The notes: generated by a model from the letters alone, not told the origin. DNA of 64,000 nucleotides from Bin87 sp965217175 (GCA_965217175.1 OZ244251.1:2356001-2420000), one strand, 5' to 3'. Positions 16,418 through 26,028 are shown, counted from the stretch's first letter. Program-made: numbers and translations.

Positions 16418-16446
16418 ATGTTAACATTGCAGGGGAGTTGTGTCAA
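16418..16446 (-). promoter_or_regulatory. Strong sigma-70 promoter of the ilv-leu operon
   Basis: On the minus strand a perfect TTGACA (16446-16441), a 17-base spacer and TAACAT (16423-16418) are directly upstream of the T-box leader. Confidence 0.8.
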
Positions 16447-16538
16447 TGATCTGTACTCGTGCAGTACATGTGAGACGGAGCAGGGGCCGGCACGGCTGGA
16501 TGGCATTGGAGCGGGCAACGGACCGCAGATCGGGCCTG

Positions 16539-16547
16539 TGCTACCAT
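16539..16547 (+). promoter_or_regulatory. Extended -10 promoter for guaB
   Basis: TGC-TACCAT lies 37 bases before the chosen ATG at 16585 and overlaps the in-frame ATG at 16546. This argues for the later start. No good -35 is visible. Confidence 0.4.
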
Positions 16548-16584
16548 GAAATCGTGTCCGACTCACGAGCGGGTGTTTATTGCG

Positions 16585-18039
16585 ATGAAAACCGTGGATA
16601 TACCGTTAGCGCTAACCTATGATGACGTGCTGCTCGCGCCCCGTTTTTCCACGGTGCAAAGCCGCAGCCACGTTGACACCGGGTCATGGTTCACGAAGCA
16701 AATTCATCTGAGCGCTCCATTGGTGAGCGCGAACATGGATACGGTTACGGAAACCCGGATGGCCATCGCCGTGGCGAGATTTGGCGGGATTGGCGTGATA
16801 CACCGGTTCTTGTCCATTGCCGACCAGGCCGCGCTGGTTAGCCGGGTGAAACGCCACCAGGGCCACGTGATCATCGATCCGGTTACCATCGCACCGGATG
16901 CCACAATTCTGGACGCGCGCGCCCTGATGGCTTCGCGCGGGATCAGTGGATTGCCGGTCATATCACGAAAAGGCCTGCTGCTGGGTATCATCACAACCAG
17001 AGACACAACCCTGGCCGACGACCGCTCAACCGTGGCCGAACGCATGACCACGTCTGCCAAACTGGTTACGGCAAGTCCCGACATAAGCATGGACGCCGCC
17101 CGGGAGATACTGTCTGCCAGTCGCCTGGAGAAACTCCCATTGGTGGACGCAGTAGGCAAATTGGCGGGACTCATCACCGCTCGCGATCTGGTCGCCGCCA
17201 CATCGCCGGCAACATCGGGCGCAACCCGGGACGAAGCCGGGCGGCTGAGGGTGGCGGCCGCGGTGGGCGTCGCGGGCGACTACATAGATCGTGCGAAGAC
17301 CCTGGCCGATGCTGGAGCTGACGCGCTGGTCATAGACATCGCTCACGGAGATTCGGAGTTGATGCTCAATGCCGTTTCCGCATTGCGGGAACATCTGGGG
17401 GATATACCACTAATCGCCGGCAACGTGGCGACCGCCGAAGCAACCAGACGTCTGGCGGAGGCTGGAGTGGATGCCGTCAAGGTGGGCGTTGGTCCAGGAA
17501 GTATTTGCATTACCAGGCAGGTCGCCGGAGTGGGGGTCCCGCAATTCACTGCGGTGATGGAATGCGCCGAGGTGGGCCACGAGTTCAATATTCCAATAGT
17601 AGCTGACGGTGGCATCCGCTATCCGGGAGACGTGTCAAAAGCGATCGGAGCGGGAGCAAGTTCGGTGATGCTGGGGAGTATTATCGCCGGGACGGAGGAG
17701 AGCCCGGGCGCGGTGATATCGAGGGGCGGACGCAAAATGAAGATGGTGCGTGGGATGGCGTCCCGGGAGGCAGCATTGTTCCGACGACTCCGCGAGAACC
17801 CGTCGGCCCCCGCAGTCGAATGGGAAGACAGCGAAGAAACATCTGCTGACGAAGGCGTGCAGGCCCCCGTTCCCTACCGCGGTCGGGCGGATGAGATTTT
17901 GACGGAGCTGCTGGGTGGCTTGCGTTCGGGAATGAGCTACTGCGACGCGCATGACATACCGACGATGTGGAAAAACGCCCGCTTCGTGCGACAAACACCA
18001 GCGGGCCAAACCGAATCGGGCTCCCACGACGTGGGTTGA
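16585..18039 (+). CDS. guaB: IMP dehydrogenase GuaB
   Basis: Oxidises IMP to XMP with NAD+, the committed step to GMP. 484 residues. The N-terminal TYDDVLLAP block opens the TIM barrel. Two CBS domains are inserted at about residues 90-210. The phosphate loop and catalytic cysteine are in GPGSICITRQVAGVGVPQ (the family more often has ICTTR). The ADGGIRYPGD segment and a KMKMVRGMAS flap follow. Start at 16585 chosen over ATG 16546 because the latter lies in the promoter. Divergent from the ilv operon. Confidence 0.94.
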   Translation: MKTVDIPLALTYDDVLLAPRFSTVQSRSHVDTGSWFTKQIHLSAPLVSANMDTVTETRMAIAVARFGGIGVIHRFLSIADQAALVSRVKRHQGHVIIDPVTIAPDATILDARALMASRGISGLPVISRKGLLLGIITTRDTTLADDRSTVAERMTTSAKLVTASPDISMDAAREILSASRLEKLPLVDAVGKLAGLITARDLVAATSPATSGATRDEAGRLRVAAAVGVAGDYIDRAKTLADAGADALVIDIAHGDSELMLNAVSALREHLGDIPLIAGNVATAEATRRLAEAGVDAVKVGVGPGSICITRQVAGVGVPQFTAVMECAEVGHEFNIPIVADGGIRYPGDVSKAIGAGASSVMLGSIIAGTEESPGAVISRGGRKMKMVRGMASREAALFRRLRENPSAPAVEWEDSEETSADEGVQAPVPYRGRADEILTELLGGLRSGMSYCDAHDIPTMWKNARFVRQTPAGQTESGSHDVG

Positions 18040-18162
18040 GCAATGGGCGTACGGATCCGTCGCCGAGATCTCCGGTTCGGCTACATCGGGCCGCACACTG
18101 CGCTTCACCCCACGGTCTCCGGCGATTGCTGATCGGAAATTCTACGCACATCAGAGGCAGCG

Positions 18163-18195
18163 GGAGCATCAACCCAATGCTCCGTTATGCTAAAA
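18163..18195 (+). promoter_or_regulatory. Extended -10 promoter with overlapping dyad ahead of metG
   Basis: TGC-TAAAAT (18187-18195) is about 36 bases before metG. A perfect 7-bp inverted repeat, GGAGCAT-N7-ATGCTCC at 18163-18183, covers the place where a -35 would be, so it may be an operator; it could also be a weak terminator for guaB. The rest of the 18040-18231 gap shows nothing I recognise. Confidence 0.4.
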
Positions 18196-18231
18196 TTGCA
18201 AGGACTTTGAACCACTGGCTCTTATCGCGGG

Positions 18232-19926
18232 GTGTCGAACTTGTCGGAGCGGATTTTCATTGGAGTTGCCTGGCCGTACGCGAATGGCCCGCTTCACATG
18301 GGTCACATAGCCGGCTGCTACCTGGCGGCAGACATATTTGCGCGGTATCACCGCATGAAGGGTAACGACGTGCTGATGGTCTCGGGGTCTGACGCCCACG
18401 GTACGCCGATCACGATCCGGGCCGATCAGGAAGGCGTGGAGCCGCTGGAAGTCCTGGAACGCTACCATGCCCAGTTTCTGGACACCTGGGAACGGTTGGG
18501 TATCACCTTCGATTTGTTCACCACCACCCACACGGAAAATCACCAGCGAGTGGTGCAGGATTTCTTCGCTCGTTTGATGGAACTGGGCTATATCTACCCG
18601 GACACGACGTTGCTGGCGTTTTGCGCCGCATGCGTCAGATTTCTGCCCGACCGGTACGTTGAGGGGGTGTGTCCTCACTGCAGGAACGAACGGGCGCGTG
18701 GCGACCAATGCGACGCCTGCGGACATACGCTGGACCCGATAGACCTGGTGGAGCCGAGGTGCAGCATCTGCGGTGGAACGCCAGAGTTCAGAGACTCGGA
18801 GCACTTCTTTCTGCGTTTGTCCGCGTTCCAGCAGCAGCTGCTGGACTGGATCGAAGGGCGCGAACACTGGCGACCCAACGTGGCGAATTCAACGCGCGGG
18901 TTTTTACAGGGCGGGCTGAAAGACCGCGCCATAACGCGCGACCTCTCCTGGGGCGTGCCGGTTCCACTGGACGGGTACGCCGACAAGCGTATCTACGTCT
19001 GGTTTGAGGCGGTAATCGGCTACCTGTCAGCTGCGGTGGAATGGTCGCAACTCAACGGCAATGGGGATGAATGGGAATCGTTCTGGAAAGACCCCGATAC
19101 CCGGACCTACTATTTCATCGGCAAGGACAACATCCCATTCCACAGCATCATCTGGCCCGCGATGCTGATGGGATACGGCGGGTTGAACCTGCCTTACGAT
19201 GTGCCGGCCAACGAGTTTTTGAGTCTGGAAAACCGCAAGTTCTCCACCAGCCAGAACTGGGCAGTTTGGGTTCCCGATTATCTTGATCGCTACGACCCCG
19301 ACCCGCTGCGCTACCTGTTGTCCATCAACATGCCGGAATCGGGAGACACGGATTTCACCTGGGCAGAATTCGTACGCCGCAACAATGACGAGCTGGTTGC
19401 GACCTACGGGAACCTGGTGAACCGAGTGTTGAGGTTTACCTATCGCAATTTCGATGGCCAGGTTCCGGTGGATGCAGCGCCGGCCGGTGAAGCTGAAGCT
19501 ACTCTGCTGGCGTCGGCGAAACGGGCGATGGAGGCAGTGGACGACAGCTTGGCTCACACTCGATTCCGCGCCGGAGTATCGAACGCGTTCTCGCTGGCAC
19601 AGGAAGCTAACCGTTATCTGGACACTCGCGCCCCCTGGCTGGCGGTGAAAACGGACCGTGCTGACGCGGCCTGCTCTTTGACGGCGGCCATCAAAGCCAT
19701 CAACTGCCTCAAGGTCATGTTATCCCCGTATCTGCCGTTCAGCAGTCAAAAGCTCCATGAATACCTGGGATTTGATGGCCTCGTTTCGTCGGAACCGTGG
19801 GATGCCGATGTGGTTCAGGCTGGGATTCAACCCGGGCACATATTGCGCAATCCGGCGGCTTTGTATACCAAGCTGGACGTCGAGGTCGCTGAGCAAGAAG
19901 CTGGCCTGCTGGGCGTGAGCGCCTAA
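18232..19926 (+). CDS. metG: Methionine--tRNA ligase, archaeal-type catalytic motifs
   Basis: Charges tRNA(Met), including the initiator. 564 residues. The HIGH-box reads HMGH at residues 22-25 and the KMSKS-box reads KFSTS, the form typical of the archaeal/eukaryotic-like MetRS branch. Between them a zinc-knuckle region has paired CxxC motifs (CAAC, CPHC, CDAC, CSIC). The C-terminal anticodon-binding helical domain is present; the tRNA-binding EMAP-like tail found in longer MetRS is absent. GTG start at 18232. Confidence 0.96.
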   Translation: MSNLSERIFIGVAWPYANGPLHMGHIAGCYLAADIFARYHRMKGNDVLMVSGSDAHGTPITIRADQEGVEPLEVLERYHAQFLDTWERLGITFDLFTTTHTENHQRVVQDFFARLMELGYIYPDTTLLAFCAACVRFLPDRYVEGVCPHCRNERARGDQCDACGHTLDPIDLVEPRCSICGGTPEFRDSEHFFLRLSAFQQQLLDWIEGREHWRPNVANSTRGFLQGGLKDRAITRDLSWGVPVPLDGYADKRIYVWFEAVIGYLSAAVEWSQLNGNGDEWESFWKDPDTRTYYFIGKDNIPFHSIIWPAMLMGYGGLNLPYDVPANEFLSLENRKFSTSQNWAVWVPDYLDRYDPDPLRYLLSINMPESGDTDFTWAEFVRRNNDELVATYGNLVNRVLRFTYRNFDGQVPVDAAPAGEAEATLLASAKRAMEAVDDSLAHTRFRAGVSNAFSLAQEANRYLDTRAPWLAVKTDRADAACSLTAAIKAINCLKVMLSPYLPFSSQKLHEYLGFDGLVSSEPWDADVVQAGIQPGHILRNPAALYTKLDVEVAEQEAGLLGVSA

Positions 19927-19941
19927 CCAGAGGGATGAAAC

Positions 19942-20940
19942 GTGCAGCCGGGGCTGGACCTGCAAACGATCTCAATATACGCTCCGGTAGCCGAACAGTT
20001 AGCGCAGGTAGAAGAGCGTCTGCATCACCTGTGCAAAACCGATATCGCTGACCTGGATCCCCTACTGAAGTACGCCCTGGTGTCGGGCGGAAAACGGGTT
20101 CGGCCGGCGCTGACGCTGCTGTCCGCCGAGTTCCATGAGCACGATCGCGAGCGGACTCTAATCATGGCGTCAGCGGTGGAATTGCTGCATCTGGCAACTC
20201 TGATCCACGACGACACGGTGGATAACGCTGGTGTACGCCGGGGCAAACCGACCATCAACAAGTTGTACGGCAACCACGTGGCCGTTCTGTTGGGGGACTA
20301 CCTCTTCGCGACGTCGGCGACGTTTGTGTGTGATACCGGGGTGATTCGGGTAATTCGGCGGTTTTCGGAAACCATCATGGAGTTGGCAAGCGGACAGTTG
20401 ATCGAGTTCTTCACCACGTTCGACCCGGTGAAATCGCGCCGATTGTACGACGAGCGAATCTACCGCAAAACCGCTTCGCTGTTTTGTACGTCCGCAGAAA
20501 CCGGAGCCATCCTGGGCGGCGCCCCCGAAAATGAGGTGCAGGCGCTGCGCAACTACGGTTACAACATCGGGATGGCGTTCCAGATAGTCGACGATCTGCT
20601 TGACGTGCAGGGCGACGCTACGGAAATTGGTAAGCCGGTGGGCAACGACCTGCTGCAGGGCGTGTTGACACTGCCGGCAATCATGTTGATGGACCGGTAT
20701 CCGAATGAGCACCCGATCGGGGCATTGTTCAGTGCCATCAAGTCGGACGGAGCAAACGTGGATGCATTGCTCACGAAGTCGCTGGAAATGATCACCAACT
20801 CGGAGATAGTGCCGGACTGTTTCACGTTGATACGGAACTACTGCACGGCCGCCTGTACCGCCCTCGACGAACTGCCCGACTGCGCCTCGCGCCGCTCGCT
20901 GCTGGAGATGGTGGACTACATTCGGGAACGGTCGCGCTAG
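19942..20940 (+). CDS. Polyprenyl (octaprenyl/heptaprenyl-type) diphosphate synthase
   Basis: A trans-isoprenyl chain elongation enzyme of 332 residues, probably making the quinone side chain or a similar polyprenyl diphosphate. The first aspartate-rich motif is DDTVD, followed by RRGKPT. The second is DDLLD in AFQIVDDLLDVQGD. Small residues before the first motif would set chain length but do not allow a confident product call. GTG start with AGAGGG upstream, 15 bases after metG, so it is likely in the same transcript. It overlaps the convergent amidohydrolase by 4 bases. Confidence 0.92.
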   Translation: MQPGLDLQTISIYAPVAEQLAQVEERLHHLCKTDIADLDPLLKYALVSGGKRVRPALTLLSAEFHEHDRERTLIMASAVELLHLATLIHDDTVDNAGVRRGKPTINKLYGNHVAVLLGDYLFATSATFVCDTGVIRVIRRFSETIMELASGQLIEFFTTFDPVKSRRLYDERIYRKTASLFCTSAETGAILGGAPENEVQALRNYGYNIGMAFQIVDDLLDVQGDATEIGKPVGNDLLQGVLTLPAIMLMDRYPNEHPIGALFSAIKSDGANVDALLTKSLEMITNSEIVPDCFTLIRNYCTAACTALDELPDCASRRSLLEMVDYIRERSR

Positions 20941-22496
20941 AGGCCGTTCTGCCACACCAGATTGCCTCGAACCACCGTTGCCGCGGCGCGTACGGACACG
21001 AGCGCAGCTACCGGTAACGAGAACGGGTCGGGTTCGACCACCGCCAGGTTCGCCCAGGCTCCTTCGACGATTGCTCCATCCCCAATGTGCAACGCCATGG
21101 CATCACGCAATGACGGAAGCCCAATTCCGCCGAAATTGACACCCTCTCGTGATCGGCGCGAAACAGCTGCGGCCATCCCAGACCAGGGATTTGATTCCAC
21201 CACTGGTGCATCTGAGGCCAGGGCCACCGGTATTCCTCGTTGCAGCAAACTGCCCACTGGATACAGGTTTGGGAGTAGCTCGCTACTGACGGTTTGCTGA
21301 TAACGCAGCCCGTCGTAATACAGAAACGCGGGATTCGTGACTACGGTGGCACCGGATTCCCGGATCAACTCGGCAACGTCCGGCGGGCACTCTCCGCAGT
21401 GCTCAATGCGATCGCGACCCGGCCGTTCGCGTCCGGAGGATTGCGAAAAAACATCGGTCAACGTCAGAGCAGTGGCTACCACCGCGTCCCGCTCAACGGC
21501 ATGAATCGCCACCGCAAATCCCATTTCGTGCGCCCGTTCGATCATCCGACTCAACTCGGCGGGATGTGGGTGGAGCATTCCGCTTGACGCGGTCAGCATT
21601 ATCTTGGCGTGCCCCAATCGCAGCATTCCGTTGCACGCGCTTGCTCCGTAACCCAACCCAGCCCGCAGCATTTCGCCCAGATGCGTCCAACCGGGCATCA
21701 TTGTCAGCTCGAGGGGAAATGCCCCGTTGATTACAGCACTGGACAGCAACTTCCACCGGCGGAGGTCGTTAGCCGGCCCGGCATCAGTGACGGAGGTGAT
21801 TCCGTAGGCGAGCAATTCAGCGGCGAATGATGACAACTCCCGCAACACCGCAACGCCGGGAATCCCTTCGCGGATCGAGTCCCAACCAGCCTCGGGGATG
21901 CGGCGGGCGAGCCAGTCCGACATTTCCATCAACAAACCGGTGGGTTCACCGTGCGCGTCGCGCCGGATGACGCTGCCTGGAGGGTCCGGAGTGGCCGCAG
22001 AGATGCCCACGGCGGCGAGGGCAGGGCTGTTCAGTACACACGCATGACCCGACCGATGGTCAACTCTGACCGGGCGGCGCATTGACACGGCATCAAGGTC
22101 CCGGCGATTGAGGTGCCGCCCAATCCCTGATGGAGAATCGTCGTAACCGTAACCTCGAATCCAGCCGGGTTGTGTCCTGGCCGCATCGCGCAACCTGCCA
22201 ACGATGGAATCTATATCCGGAGCCGACGAGGGCCGGCAATCGACCCGATTGATGCGTCGTGCCGCGGCCAGAACGTGGCAGTGGGGATCTACGATGCCGG
22301 GGATGATAGCGCGGCCAGCACAATCCAGCACTTCAGTATCGCGGGCGATAAACCCCTTGACACGGCTGTTGGAACCGACGGCCAGGATTTTCCCGTGGGC
22401 GACCGCGACGGCATCCGCGGGGGCGGGACCACGCGGGCGACCAACGGCAAACGAATGCACCCGCCCGTTTAGCAGGGCAAGACTGGCAGTGGTCAC
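20937..22496 (-). CDS. YtcJ-like amidohydrolase (Amidohydro_3)
   Basis: A 519-residue metal-dependent hydrolase of the YtcJ branch. Metal ligands appear in PGIVDPHCHVLAAAR, in HAVERDAV and RIEHCGECPP, and in LASDAPV near the C-terminus. The composite beta-sandwich domain is formed by both ends (residues 1-60 and the last 60). Family members cleave amide or imide bonds in diverse small molecules; the substrate is not predictable. GTG start with GAGGAA upstream. It shares its architecture with the gene at 46033-47628 but the two are not close copies. Confidence 0.88.
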   Translation of the reverse strand: MTTASLALLNGRVHSFAVGRPRGPAPADAVAVAHGKILAVGSNSRVKGFIARDTEVLDCAGRAIIPGIVDPHCHVLAAARRINRVDCRPSSAPDIDSIVGRLRDAARTQPGWIRGYGYDDSPSGIGRHLNRRDLDAVSMRRPVRVDHRSGHACVLNSPALAAVGISAATPDPPGSVIRRDAHGEPTGLLMEMSDWLARRIPEAGWDSIREGIPGVAVLRELSSFAAELLAYGITSVTDAGPANDLRRWKLLSSAVINGAFPLELTMMPGWTHLGEMLRAGLGYGASACNGMLRLGHAKIMLTASSGMLHPHPAELSRMIERAHEMGFAVAIHAVERDAVVATALTLTDVFSQSSGRERPGRDRIEHCGECPPDVAELIRESGATVVTNPAFLYYDGLRYQQTVSSELLPNLYPVGSLLQRGIPVALASDAPVVESNPWSGMAAAVSRRSREGVNFGGIGLPSLRDAMALHIGDGAIVEGAWANLAVVEPDPFSLPVAALVSVRAAATVVRGNLVWQNGL

Positions 22497-22564
22497 GGTT
22501 CCTCTCGTGCTGACGAAGCGGAGGTGAATTCAATCCGGGCCCAATCCGATAGTGTGGTTCGCGG

Positions 22565-22573
22565 TGCTATAAT
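22565..22573 (+). promoter_or_regulatory. Extended -10 promoter for the MBL hydrolase
   Basis: A perfect TGC-TATAAT lies 46 bases before the ATG at 22619. Confidence 0.6.
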
Positions 22574-22618
22574 CCGTCCCGCTGAACCCAATGGTTCTTC
22601 AACTGCAGGAGGGATAAC

Positions 22619-23422
22619 ATGCCGGAACTGGAAATCATAATGGGTGGATACAGTATAAACACTGACCAAACCCGCCTGGGTCTTTGTACGGTTACCCTGA
22701 TCCGCGGTGAGGTACTGTCGATAGTGGACGTGGGGCACTTCGGCAGGAGGAATCTACTGGTGGATTCGCTGGCGGCCAGCGGGTTGGAGCTGGGAGATAT
22801 TGGCCGGGTGATTTTGACCCACTCTCATTGGGATCACTCACAGAACACGGATCTATTCCCCAACGCTGAGATCGTAATCCACGCTGACGAGCTGGAATAT
22901 ACGCGGAATCCCCGGGACGGCGACCTGGCGACAGCTCGATATTTTGCCAATACATTGCTGACACAGAATGTACGGGAAGTCCGGGGAGAAACCGAACTCG
23001 AAACCGGGGTACGCCTGATCGAAACCCCGGGCCACACGCGCGGTCACATCAGCGTGGTGGTGGAAACCGACGGCGGAACCGTCTGCGTGGGCGGCGACGC
23101 CATGTCGGACGCTGGAGCCATCGGGAGGGGGGCTCCCGCAATCATATTCTGGAGCGAAGCGGATGCGCGGGAAAGCATCCGGAAAATTGTGGCGGCTGCC
23201 GATACTATCTATCCAGGTCACGACCGTCCGTTCCGGATCGAAGCAAACGGGGACATAACCTACCTGTCCGATTCGCCGACGCTCGAGGTCAGCGGTGTAC
23301 TTCACTACGCCTGCGGAGCGTTCACGTTGAACATCGGGAGGGCGGATCATCCTGGCACAACCGTGATGCCCAGCGCGATCGATTACCAGGGAGGCGGCGC
23401 CAGCCATCCGGGGCACTGCTGA
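22619..23422 (+). CDS. MBL-fold metallo-hydrolase, AHL-lactonase-like
   Basis: A 267-residue metallo-beta-lactamase fold enzyme. The zinc motif HSHWDH is followed by the second-site histidine in TPGHTRGHISV, the bridging aspartate in CVGGDAMSD, and a late histidine in IYPGHDRPF. This set is typical of N-acyl-homoserine-lactonase-like and related hydrolases; an actual quorum-quenching role is only a guess. AGGAGGG precedes the ATG by 6 bases. A HAD phosphatase follows after 39 bases on the same strand. Confidence 0.88.
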   Translation: MPELEIIMGGYSINTDQTRLGLCTVTLIRGEVLSIVDVGHFGRRNLLVDSLAASGLELGDIGRVILTHSHWDHSQNTDLFPNAEIVIHADELEYTRNPRDGDLATARYFANTLLTQNVREVRGETELETGVRLIETPGHTRGHISVVVETDGGTVCVGGDAMSDAGAIGRGAPAIIFWSEADARESIRKIVAAADTIYPGHDRPFRIEANGDITYLSDSPTLEVSGVLHYACGAFTLNIGRADHPGTTVMPSAIDYQGGGASHPGHC

Positions 23423-23461
23423 CGGAGCCAGCCGGTACGTCCTGGCGCGAGACGGCGTCGA

Positions 23462-24364
23462 ATGCGCGCGGTGATATTCGACTGGGACCTGACGCTGTGG
23501 AACAGCTGGGATATCCATTTGTGGTTGATGGAACGGACCGCGTCTGATCTGGGTCTAAGGGCTCCCACGGGTGGCGAGGTGGCAGCCGAGTTTCACCGCC
23601 CCTTCCGGCAACATCTGCTCTGGTTTTTCGGGAGCCGGCACGATGCAGAGGCCGAATTGGGCGGGATCATGGAAGCCTATCTCGCCCACTATTACCGCAT
23701 CGTCGGACACCGTAATTATCTGTTTCCCGGGGCGGCCAGCCTGTTGAGAGGGCTCCGAAGGCGGGGAATCCTGATCGGAATACTGTCGGACAAAGTTGCC
23801 GAATTCGGAAACGCGGAACTAACGCAATCGGGCCTTTCCGGCCTGGTGGACTGCGCTTCCTTCAAAACCACGGATCGCCCGTTCAAACCTGACCCCGCCG
23901 GCCTGCTTCAGGTTCTGGAAACGCTGGGAGTCAGCACTTCGGATGCCATGTACGTCGGCGACGCCCCTCAGGACGTGGCGTGCGCCCGACAGGCGGGCGT
24001 GATGTCGGCCGCTGCAATGTGGGCTACCATCGACCCGCAGGCGATTGCCGAGCAGGGACCGGATCATCTGCTGCATCGTCCGCATCAGGTAATGGCGGTG
24101 GTGGCTAACGCCAACGGTTACGAGGGTTCGAATCCGTGGTTACGTCATTTGCCCTGGCCCTGGCGTCCGGACGCCGATGACCCGGACGACGACCAGGACG
24201 CCAGGCCGGCAACACCCGGCACTGACGAGGTGACGGAGACAAACGCTAACTGGCAGTACTGGCCGTTGGCGGCGCGCTGGGGCGGGAGCAGCCAACAACT
24301 GGTTGTGTCCCCGGAGTTGTCCAATCCGATTGCTCCGCTGGCATTACGGGTCGACGGGGGTTAG
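23462..24364 (+). CDS. HAD-superfamily hydrolase with C-terminal tail
   Basis: A haloacid-dehalogenase-like phosphatase of 300 residues. Motif I is FDWDLTLWNS (nucleophile Asp in DWD), motif II LSDK, motif III lysine in PFKPDPAG, and motif IV YVGDAPQDV. The HAD core takes up about the first 215 residues; the last 85 residues are acidic, proline- and tryptophan-rich and not part of the usual phosphoglycolate-phosphatase-like fold. The substrate is unknown. Probably transcribed with the MBL hydrolase. Confidence 0.85.
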   Translation: MRAVIFDWDLTLWNSWDIHLWLMERTASDLGLRAPTGGEVAAEFHRPFRQHLLWFFGSRHDAEAELGGIMEAYLAHYYRIVGHRNYLFPGAASLLRGLRRRGILIGILSDKVAEFGNAELTQSGLSGLVDCASFKTTDRPFKPDPAGLLQVLETLGVSTSDAMYVGDAPQDVACARQAGVMSAAAMWATIDPQAIAEQGPDHLLHRPHQVMAVVANANGYEGSNPWLRHLPWPWRPDADDPDDDQDARPATPGTDEVTETNANWQYWPLAARWGGSSQQLVVSPELSNPIAPLALRVDGG

Positions 24365-24393
24365 GGGACGCAGCGGGTGATTGGCTGGGGCGC

Positions 24394-24433
24394 ACCACCA
24401 AGCGGGCGAATGGGGCGATCGCCCCTCGGTGGT
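24394..24433. terminator. Nested hairpin between convergent genes
   Basis: ACCACC (24394-24399) pairs with GGTGGT (24428-24433), enclosing a perfect 14-base palindrome GGGGCGATCGCCCC (24412-24425). It lies between the HAD and lipA stop codons. There is no T-run, so the terminator call is tentative. Confidence 0.4.
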
Positions 24434-24444
24434 AGCGGGCTGGA

Positions 24445-25383
24445 TTATGCCCGTTGATGCGCGACCGCGGCCGCCTCGTGCTGCTCATCGGCGTGGTACG
24501 ACGAACGAACCAATGGCCCCGATGCGACGTGTTTGAAGCCCAATTGTTCCCCAATTTGACGTAGCGCATCGAATTCGTCGGGGGTGTAGAATCGGTCGAT
24601 GCGAGTGTGCTTGATCGACGGGCGTAGATACTGGCCTATCGTCAACAGGTCGCAATCCACGCTGCGGAGGTCTGCCATGGTCTGATGCAATTCGTCCGTG
24701 GTTTCGCCCATACCCACGATGATGCCCGATTTGGTGACCATGTTCGGGTCGATGGTTTTCACCTTTTGCAGCAGATCGAGAGACTGGCGGTAATCGCCCC
24801 TGGGTCGGACGCGGCGAAATACTCTCTCGACCGATTCGATGTTGTGATTCAGCACATGAGGTTTTGCGTTTACAACTTTCCGCAAAGCCAGCTCGTCGCC
24901 TTCGAAATCGGGGATGAGAACTTCCAGTCTGCAGTCGGGGACGGCGGCACGAACCTGCTTGATGCAGGCGGCAAATATCGCAGCGCCACCGTCGTCCAGG
25001 TCGTCGCGATTGACCGACGTGACGACGCAGTATTTCAGGCCCATGCGTTTGACGGTTGCCGCCAGACGGAACGGTTCGCCCAGATCCAGGGCGCCGGGCC
25101 GACCAGTGGTTACGGCGCAATAGGCGCAGGCTCGTGTACAAATGTCGCCCAGGATCATGAACGTTGCCGCCGACCGCTCCCAGCATTCACCGATGTTGGG
25201 GCAGTGGGCTTCTTCGCACACGGTATGGAGCTGGCTATCGCGCATCAACTGCTTGAGTTCGATGTAACGCGGGCCACCCGGCATACGCACCTTTAGCCAG
25301 TCGGGCAGGCGTGGACGGAGCGCAGCCGGCTCACCGGCGTCGGCGGGATTCGGGGGCAATTGTCGGTCAGCCAAGTCGGTCAT
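24445..25383 (-). CDS. lipA: Lipoyl synthase LipA
   Basis: A radical SAM enzyme that inserts two sulfurs into octanoyl groups on lipoyl domains. 312 residues. The auxiliary cluster cysteines are in CEEAHCPNIGEC, the radical SAM cluster motif is CTRACAYC (C-x3-C-x2-C), and the C-terminal RSSYHA serine is the third LipA hallmark. It lies 12 bases downstream of gmk, last in the tyrA-aroA-gmk-lipA run. A lipB gene is not in the window. Confidence 0.97.
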   Translation of the reverse strand: MTDLADRQLPPNPADAGEPAALRPRLPDWLKVRMPGGPRYIELKQLMRDSQLHTVCEEAHCPNIGECWERSAATFMILGDICTRACAYCAVTTGRPGALDLGEPFRLAATVKRMGLKYCVVTSVNRDDLDDGGAAIFAACIKQVRAAVPDCRLEVLIPDFEGDELALRKVVNAKPHVLNHNIESVERVFRRVRPRGDYRQSLDLLQKVKTIDPNMVTKSGIIVGMGETTDELHQTMADLRSVDCDLLTIGQYLRPSIKHTRIDRFYTPDEFDALRQIGEQLGFKHVASGPLVRSSYHADEQHEAAAVAHQRA

Positions 25384-25395
25384 ATCAGGCTCCGG

Positions 25396-26028
25396 TTACA
25401 GCATCTGGACCAGCCGCGGGTTTACACGGCACTTTTCAGCAGAAATGATCGCGTCGATTTCACGGACAGCAACATCCAATTCGCCATCGCGATTGACGAC
25501 ACGGTAGTCAAATTCTTCCATACGTTCGAGTTCGACGGCAGCCTCCCGCAAACGACGTTCCATGTCGTCAGGGTTTTCGGTGCCGCGGTGGGCCAGCCGA
25601 TCTCGCAGGGAAGCCACGGTAGCGGGCATCACGAAAATCGTGAGTGCCTGCGGCTCAAGCTCTCGAATGGTTCCCGCGCCTTGTACGTCGATCTCAAGGA
25701 TAACATCTTTGCCGGCTATGATAGGATCCCGAACCTGCTGTCGGGGCACACCGTACCAACGGCCATACACTTCGGCGCATTCCAGCAGCTCATCCCGCTC
25801 GCGCATTCGCATGAATTCTGAAACTTCTTTGAAGATGTAGTCCCTGCCGTCGACTTCACCGGGACGTTTCGGGCGCGTAGTGGCCGTAACGGCGAAGTGC
25901 CAGGGGCGATCCAGTTGCTGCAGCGCCGCCGCCAATGAACCCTTGCCAGAGGCGGACGGCCCAGACAACACCACGAGCAACGGGGGCGCTGCGCCTGCTT
26001 GTGGCAGCTCGCTGTTGTCCCGCATCAT
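25396..26028 (-). CDS. gmk: Guanylate kinase
   Basis: Phosphorylates GMP to GDP. 210 residues. The P-loop is GPSASGKG after a short N-terminal tail. The GMP-binding TTRPKRPGEVDGRDY block, the YGVPRQQV segment (family: YGT/YGVP) and the lid region RLAHRGTENPDDMERRL follow. The start overlaps the aroA stop by 4 bases, indicating coupling. It is linked in purpose to guaB nearby (GMP synthesis) but lies on the opposite strand. Confidence 0.96.
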   Translation of the reverse strand: MMRDNSELPQAGAAPPLLVVLSGPSASGKGSLAAALQQLDRPWHFAVTATTRPKRPGEVDGRDYIFKEVSEFMRMRERDELLECAEVYGRWYGVPRQQVRDPIIAGKDVILEIDVQGAGTIRELEPQALTIFVMPATVASLRDRLAHRGTENPDDMERRLREAAVELERMEEFDYRVVNRDGELDVAVREIDAIISAEKCRVNPRLVQML

